A stretch of DNA of 64,000 nucleotides from Mesorhabditis belari (GCA_958450365.1 CAUEEP010000731.1:912501-976500), one strand, 5' to 3'. Counted from the stretch's first letter, positions 1-56,307 are shown. Numbers and translations are program-made. The notes: a model not told the origin generated them from the letters alone.

Positions 1-731
1 TTAAATTGAGTGTAAATTTTTCTAAAGCTCATGTTATAGTCAAAAGTCGTTTTTCAGAAATCATGTTTCAAATTTTTTAAAGTCATGACAAGAATCGACG
101 TTCTAATTCTTTCTTGATAATTTTCTCCAATCTTAAAACTTTTTTTCTTTACCAAATCTGATTTTTCAGCCAATTTTTGGAAGATTTGAATAATTATTAT
201 TTTTATAAAACTCACAAGTTTACAAGTTAAATTATTTTAAGTTAAAAAGCATGTTTCAACTCGAAAGAACTCTTCTCGACTTTGGCTATGTTTTCAGAAT
301 CACTCTATCAAAAATTTCAATTAAAAAATAGTCCTTTTTCAACATTTCCATGAAAGAAAAGTGAACATTTCAAGCAAAAAGAGGAAAAAATAAAAAAAAT
401 TGTCCTTTATTTTGTCTTCCATGAAACGACTTGTCACCCCTGGGTGTTCGGCAAAGGAAAAAAACCAAAAAATAGACAAGTTTCCATTTTTTTTTCACAA
501 AACTCAACTGTATTCAGAAGTTTTTAGCAGCTAGAATTCATTTTTTTCGTTGTTTTAATGTTTTTAATTGATTGGATTTGAGGTATGTAACAGTTTTGTC
601 TCTAAATTTGACCATTGGTCACAAGTACTTTATCAAGTTTCAAGTCGGACTTGCATAATTTGCAAATTTCACAGTTGAATGAATGAGAGAATGCTCCTTT
701 CCTGTAGCAAATCGTAACTATTTTCTCTTAT

Positions 732-913
732 TTAATCCATTTTCTAAAAGACACTGCTAAAACTACCGTAATCCACGGCGATTTTTCATTTGATCATCTC
801 AATTTTGGTATGATTGACTGAGCTTTGTGATTCCTCATCAAATGATACCAAAATTGAGCTGAGAATAGCGACTGGATTACGGTAGTTTTGGGCTGAAAAT
901 GGGTGTTTTACAA
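732..913. mobile_element. family B palindromic MITE, copy 1
   Basis: TTTTCTAAAAGACACTG then AACTACCGTAATCC ... AATTTTGGTATGATTGACTG ... inverted to GGATTACGGTAGTTTTGGG. Ends just before the first pde-3 exon. Confidence 0.88.
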
Positions 914-915
914 AG

Positions 916-923
916 ATTTTCAG
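916..923 (+). promoter_or_regulatory. 3' splice site before pde-3 exon 1 (possible SL site)
   Basis: The sequence gattttcag ends 5 nt before ATG 929, the usual spacing of nematode trans-splice acceptors. Confidence 0.5.
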
Positions 924-928
924 TAAAA

Positions 929-45255
<44,327 letters not shown>

Positions 45256-46410
45256 AACAAAAAACTGAAGAACGACAGTTTCTAGATCCTTCACCCATTT
45301 TTTTACCCTATCTAATTACCCTTGGTACGACAAAATGTTTCAAGCTGCGATTGTAAAATAACTGGAATAGAATGAAGAGAAATAACCCGGAATTCTTTGA
45401 CAATCCAACTTTTTTATCTTCATTCATTTTTTGGGATGATTCCAGCCAACTAGATTTTAGCCGAACGGACTAAGCACGGATTTATTGAAACTTTCAATTT
45501 GAAACCGGAACCCGAGCCTTTGTTCTCCTTCTTTAATCTAATTGACACCGAATTTTTTGAAACTTCAATTTTTAAAATTAAAATTCTAAAGTTTTAAAAT
45601 TGTCAAATTTTCTTGATAGCCAAGTAACATTGTCCGTATTTCAGTATTTTGGTGCTTCCGTATCTTCCGTGCAATAGATGAATGCTAATTTGCATCATCC
45701 GTAGCTTCCCCGCCACTGCTGGGGCTCTACTAATAGTAAAATTTACAGTCTAGATATGTTTTCTGTGCATCTAGCTGTGCTTCATCATTACAGATAATTA
45801 TAAAGCTTTTACTTTTAGATTTTTGATGTGCTAATAGCGGGGAGAAGAAGCGGACGATGAAAATTAGCATATGAAAAAAACAAAATTGAAACCAGGCCCG
45901 AAAGCGCATTATCTTACTAATACCTTTGCTATACACGAATACTTTGAAACTTTTATATTTGAAAGCTTGCAACACTTTCATTATAAATTTCGCGCTTAAA
46001 TTGACGATAAATTTTCGCAAAACCATTTATAATATAGGTTGATTTTAGAATGTTTATTTTCCACAATTAACGCTTTCCATTCCCAAATCACCCGTAACTC
46101 TTTGAAACTCGAAAATTTTTTGTCGTGCCAAAATCCATTTAATTCGTTGATTTTTGATTTAAAATTGTTCATTTTCATGGTTTTTTTTTCATTTGCCTCT
46201 TCAAATCAATCAAAATATCCCAGTATTTTCTGTCCAAAGTAAATTCAACCACAAGAATTGCCTTATTTACCCACGAGAAACTTACGGATAACAATTTTTT
46301 GACGAAAAACGATTGGTAGCCAAAGAAAACTTTCTTTTTTGTAAAGCTTATCGATTTTTAAGGAAGGTACTGTAAAATCCTAAAACACAATATCCTTATA
46401 GTAGGCTTGC

Positions 46411-46530
46411 CAGCTCCAGATTTACCTTTTGACTTTTACAATAGCCTTGCCAGCCTTGCCAGATTTACCTTTTGACGGTCTGATCATCGGTTGGCTTTTG
46501 ACGGTTGGCTTGCCTTTTTGCCTGGCCTGG
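46411..46530. repeat. GCCTTGCCAG / TTTTGACGG repeat cluster
   Basis: CCAGATTTACCTTTTGAC occurs twice (46416 and 46459), with TTGGCTTTTGACGGTTGGCT between later units. Confidence 0.75.
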
Positions 46531-48688
46531 CCTGAACTAGAAAATTCTTGGTTAGCTATTTGTAAGTGTTTGGTAGTTTTGGTCAAGATTCTGAAGTCTT
46601 GGCCAAGCTCAAGGATTCGAAGCAGGTCACTCACGGAATATTGGACTTTACAGTACCTCCACGATTCTTAAAATTTTCAGTCCTGAGAATCTTTTTTCCC
46701 ATTTTACGGTTTGCTGTGTATTTTTTTGAAAATCGATGTTCTTGATGAAGTTTTCGATGTAAATTTCGCGGATTTGTGGGTTTCAAAATGTTTCATTAAC
46801 ATTTTTACATGATCTTGCTGATCAAAATTTCATTTTTACGAAAAAAATCTGAAGAAAAAGCTTTAAATGATTTCTTATGATAATTTCTTTAAATTTTCCG
46901 ATCTCTTTGTAACATTTTTGCATGTTAAAAGGAAAATTTTGTAATTTTTATGAATATTTGTGTCTTGAATGTAAATTTGATAAAGGATTGATGATTTTTT
47001 GGGAAAGAAAAAGCAAATTACCATTTATCCGCAGACATTTGAGCACATTTATTGAATTTTTAAATGTGATTCAATCGATAAACATCACTCAAAAGGTTTT
47101 CAAAAGTCAAAGTTTCACTTTTGTAAAGGTAAAAATCGCATTTTTACTTTTAATCGACGCCTAGTACAAAAATCTCGCTAAAAAAGCGCAAATCAACTAA
47201 AATTTACGAAATTTCACACCGATTTCACAATCTTTACTTTCCCGGGGAAAAATGGAGAGCTTGGGGGTTTTGTTTTTTTGCTTTTTTTCAAAACGAGAAC
47301 CTCTTTCGAAACACACCCAATCATTTCCAGCGAAAGACAGCTCTTTCGTAAGATTTCTTTCCTTTCACCCGTCCCCAAGATACCAAAAAAAAGATCAATT
47401 GAACGTCTTGAAATCATTTTACCATTTGCCAGAGTATTGTAATGTGTTGAAATAGTTAAAAACTATTAACTTGGCTTTTTTAAAAGCCAATTTAATAGTT
47501 TCAATTCCTACAGTAACCCGAATTTTCATCCGGGTTTAGCTTGGCTTGTTTTTGGAAATTTCAAATATTTTCATAGACTCTGGAATCATTTTCGGATTCA
47601 TCTCATAAATAAAACTGTTACAGTAACTATTTTGTAAGTAGCTTTTCTCTATCAGTTGAAGATTTTGGAATCATTTTCTATCAGACTGACCGGAAAGTCT
47701 TGTCCGTTATTTTTAAAGATTACTTTTTGAACTGAATAATCAACCAATCGATTTATGGTTTCTTTCATTAGAAACTCCTATTATTTATTTACAAATTGCC
47801 CTTTAAGAAATTCAGAAAAACTTGTGTTAGTTCATTTTTTTAAAGGCGTTAAGTCGAGCAGTCGAGCAGTCGAGTCGAGCAATCAAAACAAACTCAAAGC
47901 TCTGATTTGAGCACCTTTTTTGTTGCAGAAATCTATTTTGATATGAATAGACAAAAATAGAGAATGAAAAGTTAAGCAGATAGACTAATTTTCATAACAT
48001 TTCACCAAGCCGTTTGTTCATTGAAAGGATTTTAGGAAAAAACAGGAATTCTCGTTCAGATTTGCTTCAAAGCGGACTCAAATTTGCTTAATAATGAGCT
48101 AAATGAAATAATTAGTCGTTTTTAATTAAAGCAACTCACACGTTTATCGGCTAATTAAAGGAAAATTTCAAAAACGCAAAACTTTCTGGTTAGGCCAATA
48201 GTGACAATTAAGTTCGCACTTTGAGAGCCAATCCTAAATACTTTGAAACTTATACTTTCCATTTTGGATTTTCTTTTGTGTACTTTGCACTTATTTACTT
48301 AAAAAACGAAAAGTAAAATCGTGAGTCAGAAAGTTCAAGTTTCAAACTCTTTGCGGTCAGTTTCTGGATTGATAAGCCAGTTTGACTCTAAAATTTTTTA
48401 AGCTGAAAACGTTTGTGAGTATCCAAGATTTTCGGCACAATTCTACACTTGGGATATTCAAGTTTCAAAATCCTAGAGATCAGATTTGATGGCAGTAGAT
48501 TAATGTCCCTTTCTAATGTCTGTTTTTTCTTTGAATGTTTCTACAGCTTTCTTCAAATTGGATACTTTTGTGCTCCCCTTTTCAGTTCTAAAACTAGTGC
48601 TATTTTCGAGCATTTCCATTAACCTTTAACTTTCAAAATCGGTTTTACTTGTCCAAAATAATCTTCTATTCTTCTATCTGTCAAGACA

Positions 48689-48759
48689 AGGCCAATAGCT
48701 CAGTGGTAGAACATTTGACTGGCAAACAGAGGGTTAAGGATTCAATATCCCTTTAGATT
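48689..48759 (+). pseudogene. tRNA-Cys-like pseudogene
   Basis: TAGCTCAGTGGTAGAACATT is a good D arm, and CATTTGACTG then resembles the tRNA-Cys anticodon arm (TTTGACTGCAGATCAA), but the loop is scrambled (TGGCAAACAG). The T arm AGGATTCAATATCCC is partly paired; the acceptor (AGGCCAA against TTAGATT) has mismatches. No functional anticodon stem, so a decayed copy. Confidence 0.75.
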
Positions 48760-51700
48760 CTATTTCTTAGCCATTTCCCTCGTCTGTCTTTCATTTGGCT
48801 CAATTTGTGCTTAATTCAAAAAATTTTTGTCACGTTTCAAAGTATTACACTTGAAGACCTTACTCACCAGATTAATTTTATCTTCGGCTCAGCAATTTGG
48901 TTTAACAATTTGTAAGCGGTTTAACAATTTGTAACCTTCAGAAAAATTTATAATTTACTTATAATCTTAATTTTTATATTTAAATTTTGATCCCCTTCTA
49001 TTTCGAAACACATTGCATTCTCCTCTTTCTATTTTCCTCTCGAGCTGTGTCCTTTTGTTTTGATTGTAATCATGAGCACGCGGCGAAGCTATTCTAATGT
49101 AAACCAGCTTGAAATCGGCTTTTATCAGAGTTATACCCTGTAAATTCAAAGTTTCGCCAAACTCGAATTCAGTAAAACCCCATTCTGCGCAGTCCATTCG
49201 TCTGGAAATTGAAATTGAAACAGATTCGAAACACAAGCTCTTTGAATTGTCAAATGCAATCTCTAAACCATTACAAACGCTAAAGAAATGAACGAAAAGA
49301 AATACATTATCCCGATTCAAAAGGAAACAAAGACATTAAATTGTTCCTTACGTTGAAATATGTTTCAAATAAGTTATGTAAATTTTTTCGAACTTGAAAA
49401 CTTTTTCAATTCCCTTATTGCTCGAGATTTTTCCCTTTTTTGGTCCCTTTCTATTTCAAAAGATGTCGAAACTCGCGGCACTTTGCCCTTTTCCGCATTT
49501 CTTTCTCCTTTTCCTTCCCCGAACTGCACCCAATCTATAGATTTTTCAGCCCATCCATCGGCAAAAGAGACTCGTCAAGATGCAAACGAAAAAAACGCGA
49601 CGCGAAAATTTGTGTGACGCGTTGCGTTTTTTTTCTCAAGCGTTTAACAGTTCTTTTGCTTTTCTGCAAAAGGGGAAATTGGTGACTGGGAAAGAAATGT
49701 TTCAAAATTTTGAGTTTAGCTCTGAAGAATTTGAAAACAATGCTAATGGGTTGGTGTGGTCCTTTTGTAATCCTGAATTGATTCCATTAAGAATTCCGAT
49801 GCTCGGCATGAGTCGTACCCTTTAAACATGGCTCAATCATTGCAAAATGAACTGAATTAATGGTCGGCGTGTGCAAGCATTAACAACCCACGTTCTCGGC
49901 GTAAACGCTATTTTTTGAAGCAAGCTTTTTTTAAAGTCTGAGAAGACAGAGATTAACAATTTGTGTTCAAAAATGAGTCGTTTAATTTGAAACATGGTTT
50001 CTAAGATTTGTGGAAACTGTATTGCAATGGCTAAAACTCTGAAACGAGCTCTTACTCCACCAGATGAACATTGAAACTCTTTTTTCAGGAATCAATTGTA
50101 GAATTGAGAAGATGATAAAAGAATATCAAGACAAAAATATGGCAAAAGATCGTCAAAGAATCGAAGAGGATCGAGAAAAGAAAGCCAAAAGACGCAAAAG
50201 GAACTCCAAAAGAGCCAAAGAACCAAAGAGGCCCAGCCACACTCGTTCCTTTTCCCGAGCTATTGCCGGCAAATTGTCTCTCTTTGTCTTTTGCCTCTTT
50301 TCCTCCATTTTCTCTGAACCTTTTCTTGTGCATCCATAGGATCTTTCCCTCTTTTGTCACTCTTTTCTGTGCAGTTCTCGTTCCGCTCTCTCTGCAGATC
50401 TTTTCTCTTTCACCCAATTTTTCTCGCGTCGTTGATGCCTCAGCAGTGGCTAGCAGCCCTAAAAACGCGAAAAAAAGCGCCACAAACGATCGTTTTTTTT
50501 AGTGTGTGTATGTTTTTAGATCATTTTTTTGAAAAGTAAACGATATGTTTCAAAATATTTAATCTTTTTTTCTGGGGATACGATTTTAATGACGAGCAAA
50601 TTAACTAAAAAAATTTACTTTGGCATTTTTGTGTGTTTCCTTTGACAATCGATCGAAGTTTTGCAGAAAAAGCTCTTTTTTTCGGGAATTAAATTGTTTG
50701 TTTCAAAGTTTTCTTATCTTGGGTAAATCAGTGTCAATCAATTAAATGGTAACTAATAAATGAAGAAAAAAAACAAAACAACTTTGTTTCAAAGTACTCA
50801 ACTGTTCTAGAATTCATTGCTAATCAATCGACACGAAAAATTTTTGATTAAACTGTTTTTGAATCGATTAAACTCTACTCCTAGCTTAAATCCAAGATTT
50901 AGCAATAAATCTGAGCCCGTCAAAATTCCCTTACATTACAATAGATACCTTTGGCACTTTTGATTCAAAATAAACGAAAGCAATGAATTCAATCCATGAT
51001 CTAGACTGAATAAGACATAAAGATCCTTTAGGATCAGTGTTGCACAATTGGTTTAGCGTTTTTTTTGATAAACGAAAGCTGATCATACTTTGTACAGAGG
51101 CATTTAACCGATCGGGAATTAACCAGCACCAAGAATTTTTTCAAGTTTCAAAAGGGACAACTCAAACGGCGCGTGTAGTTAGCTAATGATTGAAACATCA
51201 AAAATTTCTAACTTATCACAATTTTCTTTAGTCATAAGAAAGGCAGAGCTCTTTTTTTTGCGAAGAATTTCCCTTCCCTTTGGCTCACTTTGTTTGAATC
51301 GATTGATCGAGAGAGCTCTTTTCCCCACCAAAACCCCACCAAAAAGTTTTTTTCACAAATAAACATTGTTTCAAAGGATTTCAAAATTCGAAAGTGAAAC
51401 GGATTTTATTGTTTTTTGTTTTTTTTCTTTAGAATTTTCAAAATTATTGAATTCTTTGAAATTTTTTCAAAAAACAATTTTCTTACGCAATAGGCAAGAA
51501 TTAAACTTTTCTTTTTTCTTTTTGACTTTGATTTCCGTTCTTCTGAAGTACAGCTTTCTTTGAAAATCAATTTTTGCAATTTCAAAGTGCAATTTCAAGT
51601 GCTTATTTCATTTTGAAGGGACTAAAGAAACGATTTTTAAAACTAATTTCTAATTCCCATTCTAACTAATCAATTTTCCAACAATTTGCCTAAAGAGTAA

Positions 51701-51770
51701 AGATTTTTGGTCCCAATATTCTTTCTTCTTTCCCTCAAGTCAATTCAGTACTGAGAAAATCGTATTCCAA

Positions 51771-51776
51771 TTTCAG
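51771..51776 (+). promoter_or_regulatory. 3' splice site before the bZIP start exon (possible SL site)
   Basis: TTTCAG 57 nt upstream of the first ATG. With no clear upstream exon, this fits an SL trans-splice acceptor; a non-coding upstream exon is the alternative. Confidence 0.5.
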
Positions 51777-51826
51777 GTAAGAAAACCGAGTGAGAAGACC
51801 CGGTGAAGCGTACATCAGAAAGATCG

Positions 51827-51883
51827 ATGCACAATGATGGACGAGGTGGCGAAGAGAGAAGTCATCATGGAGTGTCAAGATGA
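51827..51883 (+). promoter_or_regulatory. uORF overlapping the bZIP start codon
   Basis: An ATG at 51827, 7 nt before the main ATG and out of frame, opens 18 codons ending TGA at 51881-51883. It overlaps the main reading frame, so ribosomes that use it bypass the bZIP start. C/EBP and CHOP-type mRNAs are known for uORF control; its use here is inferred. Confidence 0.55.
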
Positions 51884-51887
51884 AGAA
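51834..51887 (+). CDS. bZIP gene exon 1
   Basis: The start is a double ATG (51834 and 51837). 18 codons (MMDEVAKREVIMECQDEE), donor gtcagg, phase 0. The exon begins at 51777 after cag, leaving a 57 nt leader. Confidence 0.8.
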
Positions 51888-54800
51888 GTCAGGAAAGGGG
51901 AAACAAAAAACCTCCGTTTCCTAAAGATCCATTACACTCAAAACTACCGTAATCCACCCTCTATTTTTCATTGAATCAGCTCAATTTTGTTTTGATTCAA
52001 TGAGAGATCACAAGGCTCAGTGAATGCTCTCAAAATTGGGCTGATCGAAAGGAAAACTAGCGGCTGGATTACGATAGTTTGTCTGGAAGGTGTCATTTCA
52101 TGAAATAGCGTATTGCATTTATTGGATACTCTTCTAACCGTTTAACTAGAAACTTAGTTTTCTATTTATCTAGCAAAAGCAAGCTAAGGAAATTTTCTAG
52201 TAGGACTTGAAGATTGAGAAGATTGAGTGAAGTGCTATCCCAGAAGAAAAATACAAAGACCCCACTATAATTTCTCCAGAAGCTACATAACTGTTTACTT
52301 TGAAACATCGAATTTTCCAGGCAAGCCTCCCGTCTCATCCGAAATTCCGGCACAAGCAATTTTTCCGATCCAGAACGACGAGCACACCGGCTGCTTTGGG
52401 TAAAATAAATAAATTTTGAAAATCTGTTTTTCTTTAATTCCTAATATCCTTTTAACCTAAAATCCTAAGCCTTTGGCAACAAGCAAAACTATTTTTGTTA
52501 GAAATGTTTGTTTCACTTTTTGATTGCTTCAGTGAGCCATTTCGATGTTAATCTGCACCACCGGCTTCATTAACCCAAAGCTTACTTTCTTTTTACCTAT
52601 AAAAGTTATTCAGGCTATGCGCAGGATAACGCCTTGGAGAGCCCATTGTTCATCAGCTTGGCGCGGAGTGACAGCGATTCGAATAACGTCACGCCGTCAG
52701 GTGGGGAGGAAAGCTTTTTTTGGTGCTGGTCCCAGAGTACTGTAGAAATTGAAAGATTTGAAGAAAACGAAGAAGCAAACACAGCATAATCATGATGTGA
52801 TACCTCTAATTCTAGCCTGAAACATAATTTTTCAGAAACCTCAAGCTCGTCGCATTCTTCCCTTTCGCCAACCTCGTCTCAAGAGTTCCCGGCAAGGAAA
52901 CGGGTTTCAGGTAGATTAATAGAATCATTTTCTAAACCATTTCTACCGTAGATACCCAAGATAAACCCAAAACCAAACTAACCTTCTCAAAACAATTCAA
53001 ACTTACATAACTTTGAAACCTGTAAATTTTTGCCGATGCTTCCGTTGTTTTTTGATTGATCCAGCCAGGCATTGATAAATTTAAAACTTGGAAATTTTTC
53101 AGTAAGCGATGAAGACGGCGGCTCCCGCAGCTCGGGCAGTGGTGAGGAGAAAAATGGAGACTCGCAAGGGATGAACGACTTGATGGAGGGAAACGCGAAA
53201 AAGCGTCGACCCTACAATCCGCTGCCGTGCGCCGTAAGTTTCAGCGAATGCATTCAAAATTTGAAGTATAAATGCTTTACTATTAGTCCTTAAAGTTTCT
53301 GTTATTTTTATAGTTTCAACTTAAACGGCTAGCGGATGTAAATTCTGTAAAGAGTCAATATTTTGACCTAATTTATTTTTGGTTTAATCAATTTTCCATA
53401 ATCTAAAAGTGGGCTGTCTGTCTTCACAAATCATCCACATTACTCACAAATGATTTACCATTTGATTTACCATTAATGATCATTTAAATCTTGATCAATT
53501 TGAAACTTGAGTGAACACCGTTTCTTTTAAAGCTCCGGTGTTCAGGCCAAGACTTACAGTCGGCTTTGAATTGAATATTTTGCGTTGCAATAACCGTACC
53601 TAGTTAACAATGATCTTTTTGATCAAAGTTTCAATTTTTAGCACTAGCAAGTCAATGTGGCTCTGAAAATCAATTCTTAGAAGTTATCAGAAGTGAACAA
53701 ATTTCCCCATTGTTGGACAGTTGTCATTATTGAGCTAAACTTCTTTATTTTACCTCTAGATTAAATTCCAACCCTATTAGATCAAAATTTGCTCAGTAAA
53801 CGTTCATTTTCAGATCAAAGAAACACCAATCTATCAGGACTACCGGCGACGAAACGCCGACGCGGTGGCCCGTTGCCGGGAAAAGAAGAAACTCGAGGAA
53901 CAGCAGAAAGTACAAGAGGTTTGTCATTCACGAATATTCACGCGGAATTATTAATCGTTTATAATAGCTTCCCAAACCGCATCGTTTGAATTAAATCAAA
54001 GGATTCCCATTTTACCACTACTAATTTGAAACTCGTATTTTTTGATGGAGCAAAGAAAACTTTTTTGAAAGCAGATAATCTAAAAGTGGCCTAAGCCTAA
54101 GCCTAAGCCTAAGCCTAGCCTAAGCCTAGCCTAAGCCTAAGCCTAAGCCTAAGCCTAAGCCTAAGCCTAAGCCTAGCCTAAGCCTAGCCTAAGCCTAGCC
54201 TAAGCCTAGCCTAAGCCTAGCCTAAGCCTAAGCCGTTCAACTTATTATGTGCTCTCCAAACCGCGTAAACACCCCCTTCCTGGCGCACTTAATTCTTCCA
54301 TTCATCTCTCGTTGCTATGGCTGAAAATTTGGAAAATTAAGTGCGCCAGAAAGTGGGTGCTTACGAGATTTTCGAGCTCGAAGTACACCACGGAAAAGCT
54401 GATCACATTTATTTGAACTTAACGTTTTGTTATTAAAGCGATTAGCCTCTTTTACTTTGAAACATCTATTTTCATTCAAAATATCAATCAAGCTATTAAA
54501 TAAATCTTAAGACGATAGAATATAATAAACTATATTAAGTCGAATTGAACATTTATTTTCATCGATCAACAGGCGATATTTGAAATAAACAAACGAAAAT
54601 TTCCAGTTGGACACCCTCCGCCGCGCCAACAAAGAGCAAAATTTTGAGATCGAGAAGCTGAAAGTGCATGTGAGTGTTTTGTGTTTCAAAAAAAAGCGTC
54701 AACCTATTTAAAAATACCAAAAATCTTCTTTTTTTAAACATATTTTGAAGATATATTAAAGATAAATGATGATTTATAAGATGCAAAATCGATGTTTCAA

Positions 54801-56307
54801 TATGATCAGCTTGAAATGGGAAAAGATAACTGTAATGAGTTGATGATCTTCATGACTATAAGATTGATTTTAGAACATCTCTTTCAAAGTTATTGGCTTC
54901 AAATAGGATCTTGCAGCTATAATGTTGAAATAAAAAAGAAATTTAACCATTTAAAAAAGGTTAACGTCTTCAAAAGTCTTTCAATTAACCATAAATTTGA
55001 TCTCTAGACTTTATTTTATTTATGGATATTTGTTTAATTGAGATTTGGGTCATCACTTTCAAAGTTTTTATAATATAATAATAATTAAACTAAAAATATA
55101 ATATAATAGCTCAATTTCCGAATTTTCGGTGAAACTGAAACTTTAGATGTCCAGATACAAGGAATTTTGTCAATATTAAAGTTTTTTTTTCCAAATTAAA
55201 CCTTTTCAATCATATTTTAAGGTGATTTCTTTGAAACATCGATTTCAAAGCAACATGCTGATAGTTTTTTTCTAAATTACCGTATTTTCTCTAATAGTAG
55301 TGCACCCTGTGAGCGTCGTCTAAATTGCTCGAAATCTCGAGAACCGCTTATCAGAACCTATCGATGTGGGGTCGGAAAATGTAGCTGACGCTGACGATGA
55401 GATCTTGTAGCTGACGTAGCTGACGATAGCTGACGTAGCTGACGATAGCTGACGTAGCTGACGAAGTAGCTGACGATGAGATCTAGTGGGGGATTTGAGT
55501 GTTGAGCTCCTGCGAAACCGTAAAATAGTCACCAACTCGGCTCGCCGCGGTGCACTACTATTAGAGAAAATACGGTAACTATTCTCTGTTTGCTTTGGAA
55601 ATCGATGCTTCAAAGTTATCGGCTTCAAATCTGATTTTACGATTGTATCGCTTTATTGTCAGTAAATATGATGAATTAGATTTATGTTTTAAAGTTATTC
55701 ATTTAAAATCTCATTGGGAATTGTAGTTGGACGGGCAAAGACCCGTGCATGGATCAAATTTAACAAAATTCTTTTCAGAATCGAGCACTTGAGCACCAGG
55801 TGAGCCTTTATCGGGAGCAGATCTCGTTGTTGACACGGCAACACACGAACAATTCCCCGAAAATCGTCCTCCCCGTCGCCTACACAGGAATGCTGAAAAT
55901 GGTGGGTGAGAAAGCTTGAGTTTCAACATGTACAGAGTTAATTATTGTAGTTGAAAAGCAATGATAAGAATAAAATAACATTTTCAATTGTAGTTGAGTA
56001 GTTGAGAAGTAGTTGAGTGCGCTAGAAAAAGTAGGTTTACAATAAGCAAAAAAGGCAGAGCGTAAAGTAAACCGTGAGGGCCGAAACTATCATTGATTTT
56101 ATCTGTTTGGCTTTAAAATACTTAAATTTGAAACACAATATTCAAAAAGTTCGCTTAATATGTTAGTTTGCTTAATATTGTTACTTTGTTGTTTAAACTG
56201 TTATTTATGGGTTTTATGAAAGAAAATTGCAGGAACCAAGCCCAAAGCCATCACCAAATCCAATCAACAAGCCGGAAAGTACTCCGACAATCATGGAGGA
56301 GAAATGA
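51834..56307 (+). CDS. bZIP transcription factor, C/EBP-like, 9 exons
   Basis: Predicted nuclear DNA-binding protein of 263 aa, from nine exons (792 nt) with matching phases. Basic region: YRRRNADAVARCREKKK (about aa 152-168). The N-x-x-A-V-x-R-C-R spacing has Val where AP-1/CREB proteins have Ala, as in C/EBP proteins. Counting 18 residues from N156, as in GCN4, gives heptad d positions K174, L181, Q188, L195, L202, Y209 and L216, so the zipper register is right although imperfect. N-terminal two thirds are Ser/Asp/Glu-rich, as in activation regions; KKRRPYNPLP precedes the basic region; the C-terminus is Pro-rich. C/EBP-gamma/CHOP-type relatives seem closest, but I cannot choose an orthologue. 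The gene lies 6.6 kb downstream of pde-3 on the same strand, too far to look like an operon partner. Confidence 0.9.
51919..52100. mobile_element. family B MITE in bZIP intron 1
   Basis: AAAACTACCGTAATCCACCC ... GCTGGATTACGATAGTTTG, 32 bp after exon 1. Confidence 0.87.
52321..52399 (+). CDS. bZIP gene exon 2
   Basis: Acceptor ttttccag, donor gtaaaa, phase 0 to 1. The phase chain gives ASLPSHPKFRHKQFF and onward. A second frame (KPPVSSEIPAQAIF) is also open and looks protein-like, but does not fit the flanking phases. Confidence 0.65.
52614..52700 (+). CDS. bZIP gene exon 3
   Basis: Acceptor tattcag, donor gtgggg, phase 1 to 1. Encodes YAQDNALESPLFISLARSDS and onward; acidic/Ser-rich. Confidence 0.85.
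52836..52910 (+). CDS. bZIP gene exon 4
   Basis: Acceptor tttttcag, donor gtagat, phase 1 to 1. Ser-rich (TSSSSHSSLSPTSSQ). Confidence 0.87.
53103..53233 (+). CDS. bZIP gene exon 5
   Basis: Acceptor tttttcag, donor gtaagt, phase 1 to 0. Acidic, Gly/Ser-rich, ending in AKKRRPYNPLPCA, a possible nuclear localisation signal. Confidence 0.9.
53814..53918 (+). CDS. bZIP gene exon 6, basic region
   Basis: Acceptor attttcag, donor gtttgt, 35 codons, phase 0 to 0. Holds the DNA-contacting NADAVARCR core. Confidence 0.95.
54090..54235. repeat. interstitial telomere-like tract (CCTAAG/CCTAG units)
   Basis: A long run of GCCTAA units (TTAGGC on the minus strand, the nematode telomere repeat), mixed with 5-base GCCTA units that shift the register. 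Lies in bZIP intron 6; a family A element starts about 10 bp after it. Confidence 0.93.
54245..54392. mobile_element. family A MITE next to telomere-like tract
   Basis: CGTAAACACCCCCTTCCTGG and TAAGTGCGCCAGAAAGTGGG; complete copy. Confidence 0.88.
54607..54669 (+). CDS. bZIP gene exon 7, zipper part 1
   Basis: Acceptor tttccag, donor gtgagt, 21 codons, phase 0 to 0. Heptad d residues L181, Q188 and L195. Intron 6 before it carries the telomere-like tract. Confidence 0.93.
55277..55578. mobile_element. MITE with 30 bp inverted ends and internal AGCTGACG repeats
   Basis: Left TTACCGTATTTTCTCTAATA then GTAGTGCACC; the right end is the perfect inverse. Interior 55379-55475 is a tandem array of GTAGCTGAC/GATAGCTGAC. 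In bZIP intron 7. Confidence 0.9.
55779..55901 (+). CDS. bZIP gene exon 8, zipper part 2
   Basis: Acceptor cttttcag, donor gtgggt, 41 codons, phase 0 to 0. NRALEHQVSLYREQISLL completes the zipper (L202, Y209, L216). Confidence 0.93.
56233..56307 (+). CDS. bZIP gene exon 9, terminal
   Basis: Acceptor aattgcag; Pro/Ser-rich tail (EPSPKPSPNPINKPESTP), stop TGA at 56305. Confidence 0.9.
   Translation, partial: EPSPKPSPNPINKPESTPTIMEEK

Larger units (their letters stand above)
1..928. other. upstream of pde-3 exon 1
   Basis: AT-rich, no coding exon seen. Holds GTTTCAA words (65, 253) and the family B copy at 732. May be promoter or an intron of a longer gene. Confidence 0.6.
45256..51776. other. 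intergenic, pde-3 to bZIP gene
   Basis: 6.5 kb with no supported coding exon. Holds the 46411 repeat cluster, a small palindrome (47455-47490), the tRNA-like pseudogene and CT-rich tracts at 49420-49620 and 50230-50480 that may be upstream control DNA of the bZIP gene. Confidence 0.6.

Noticed and set aside
50064..50339. Lys/Arg-rich ORF after a ttttttcag
   Set aside because: Low complexity, no recognisable domain, and the opposite strand is equally open; could be a non-coding upstream exon at most.
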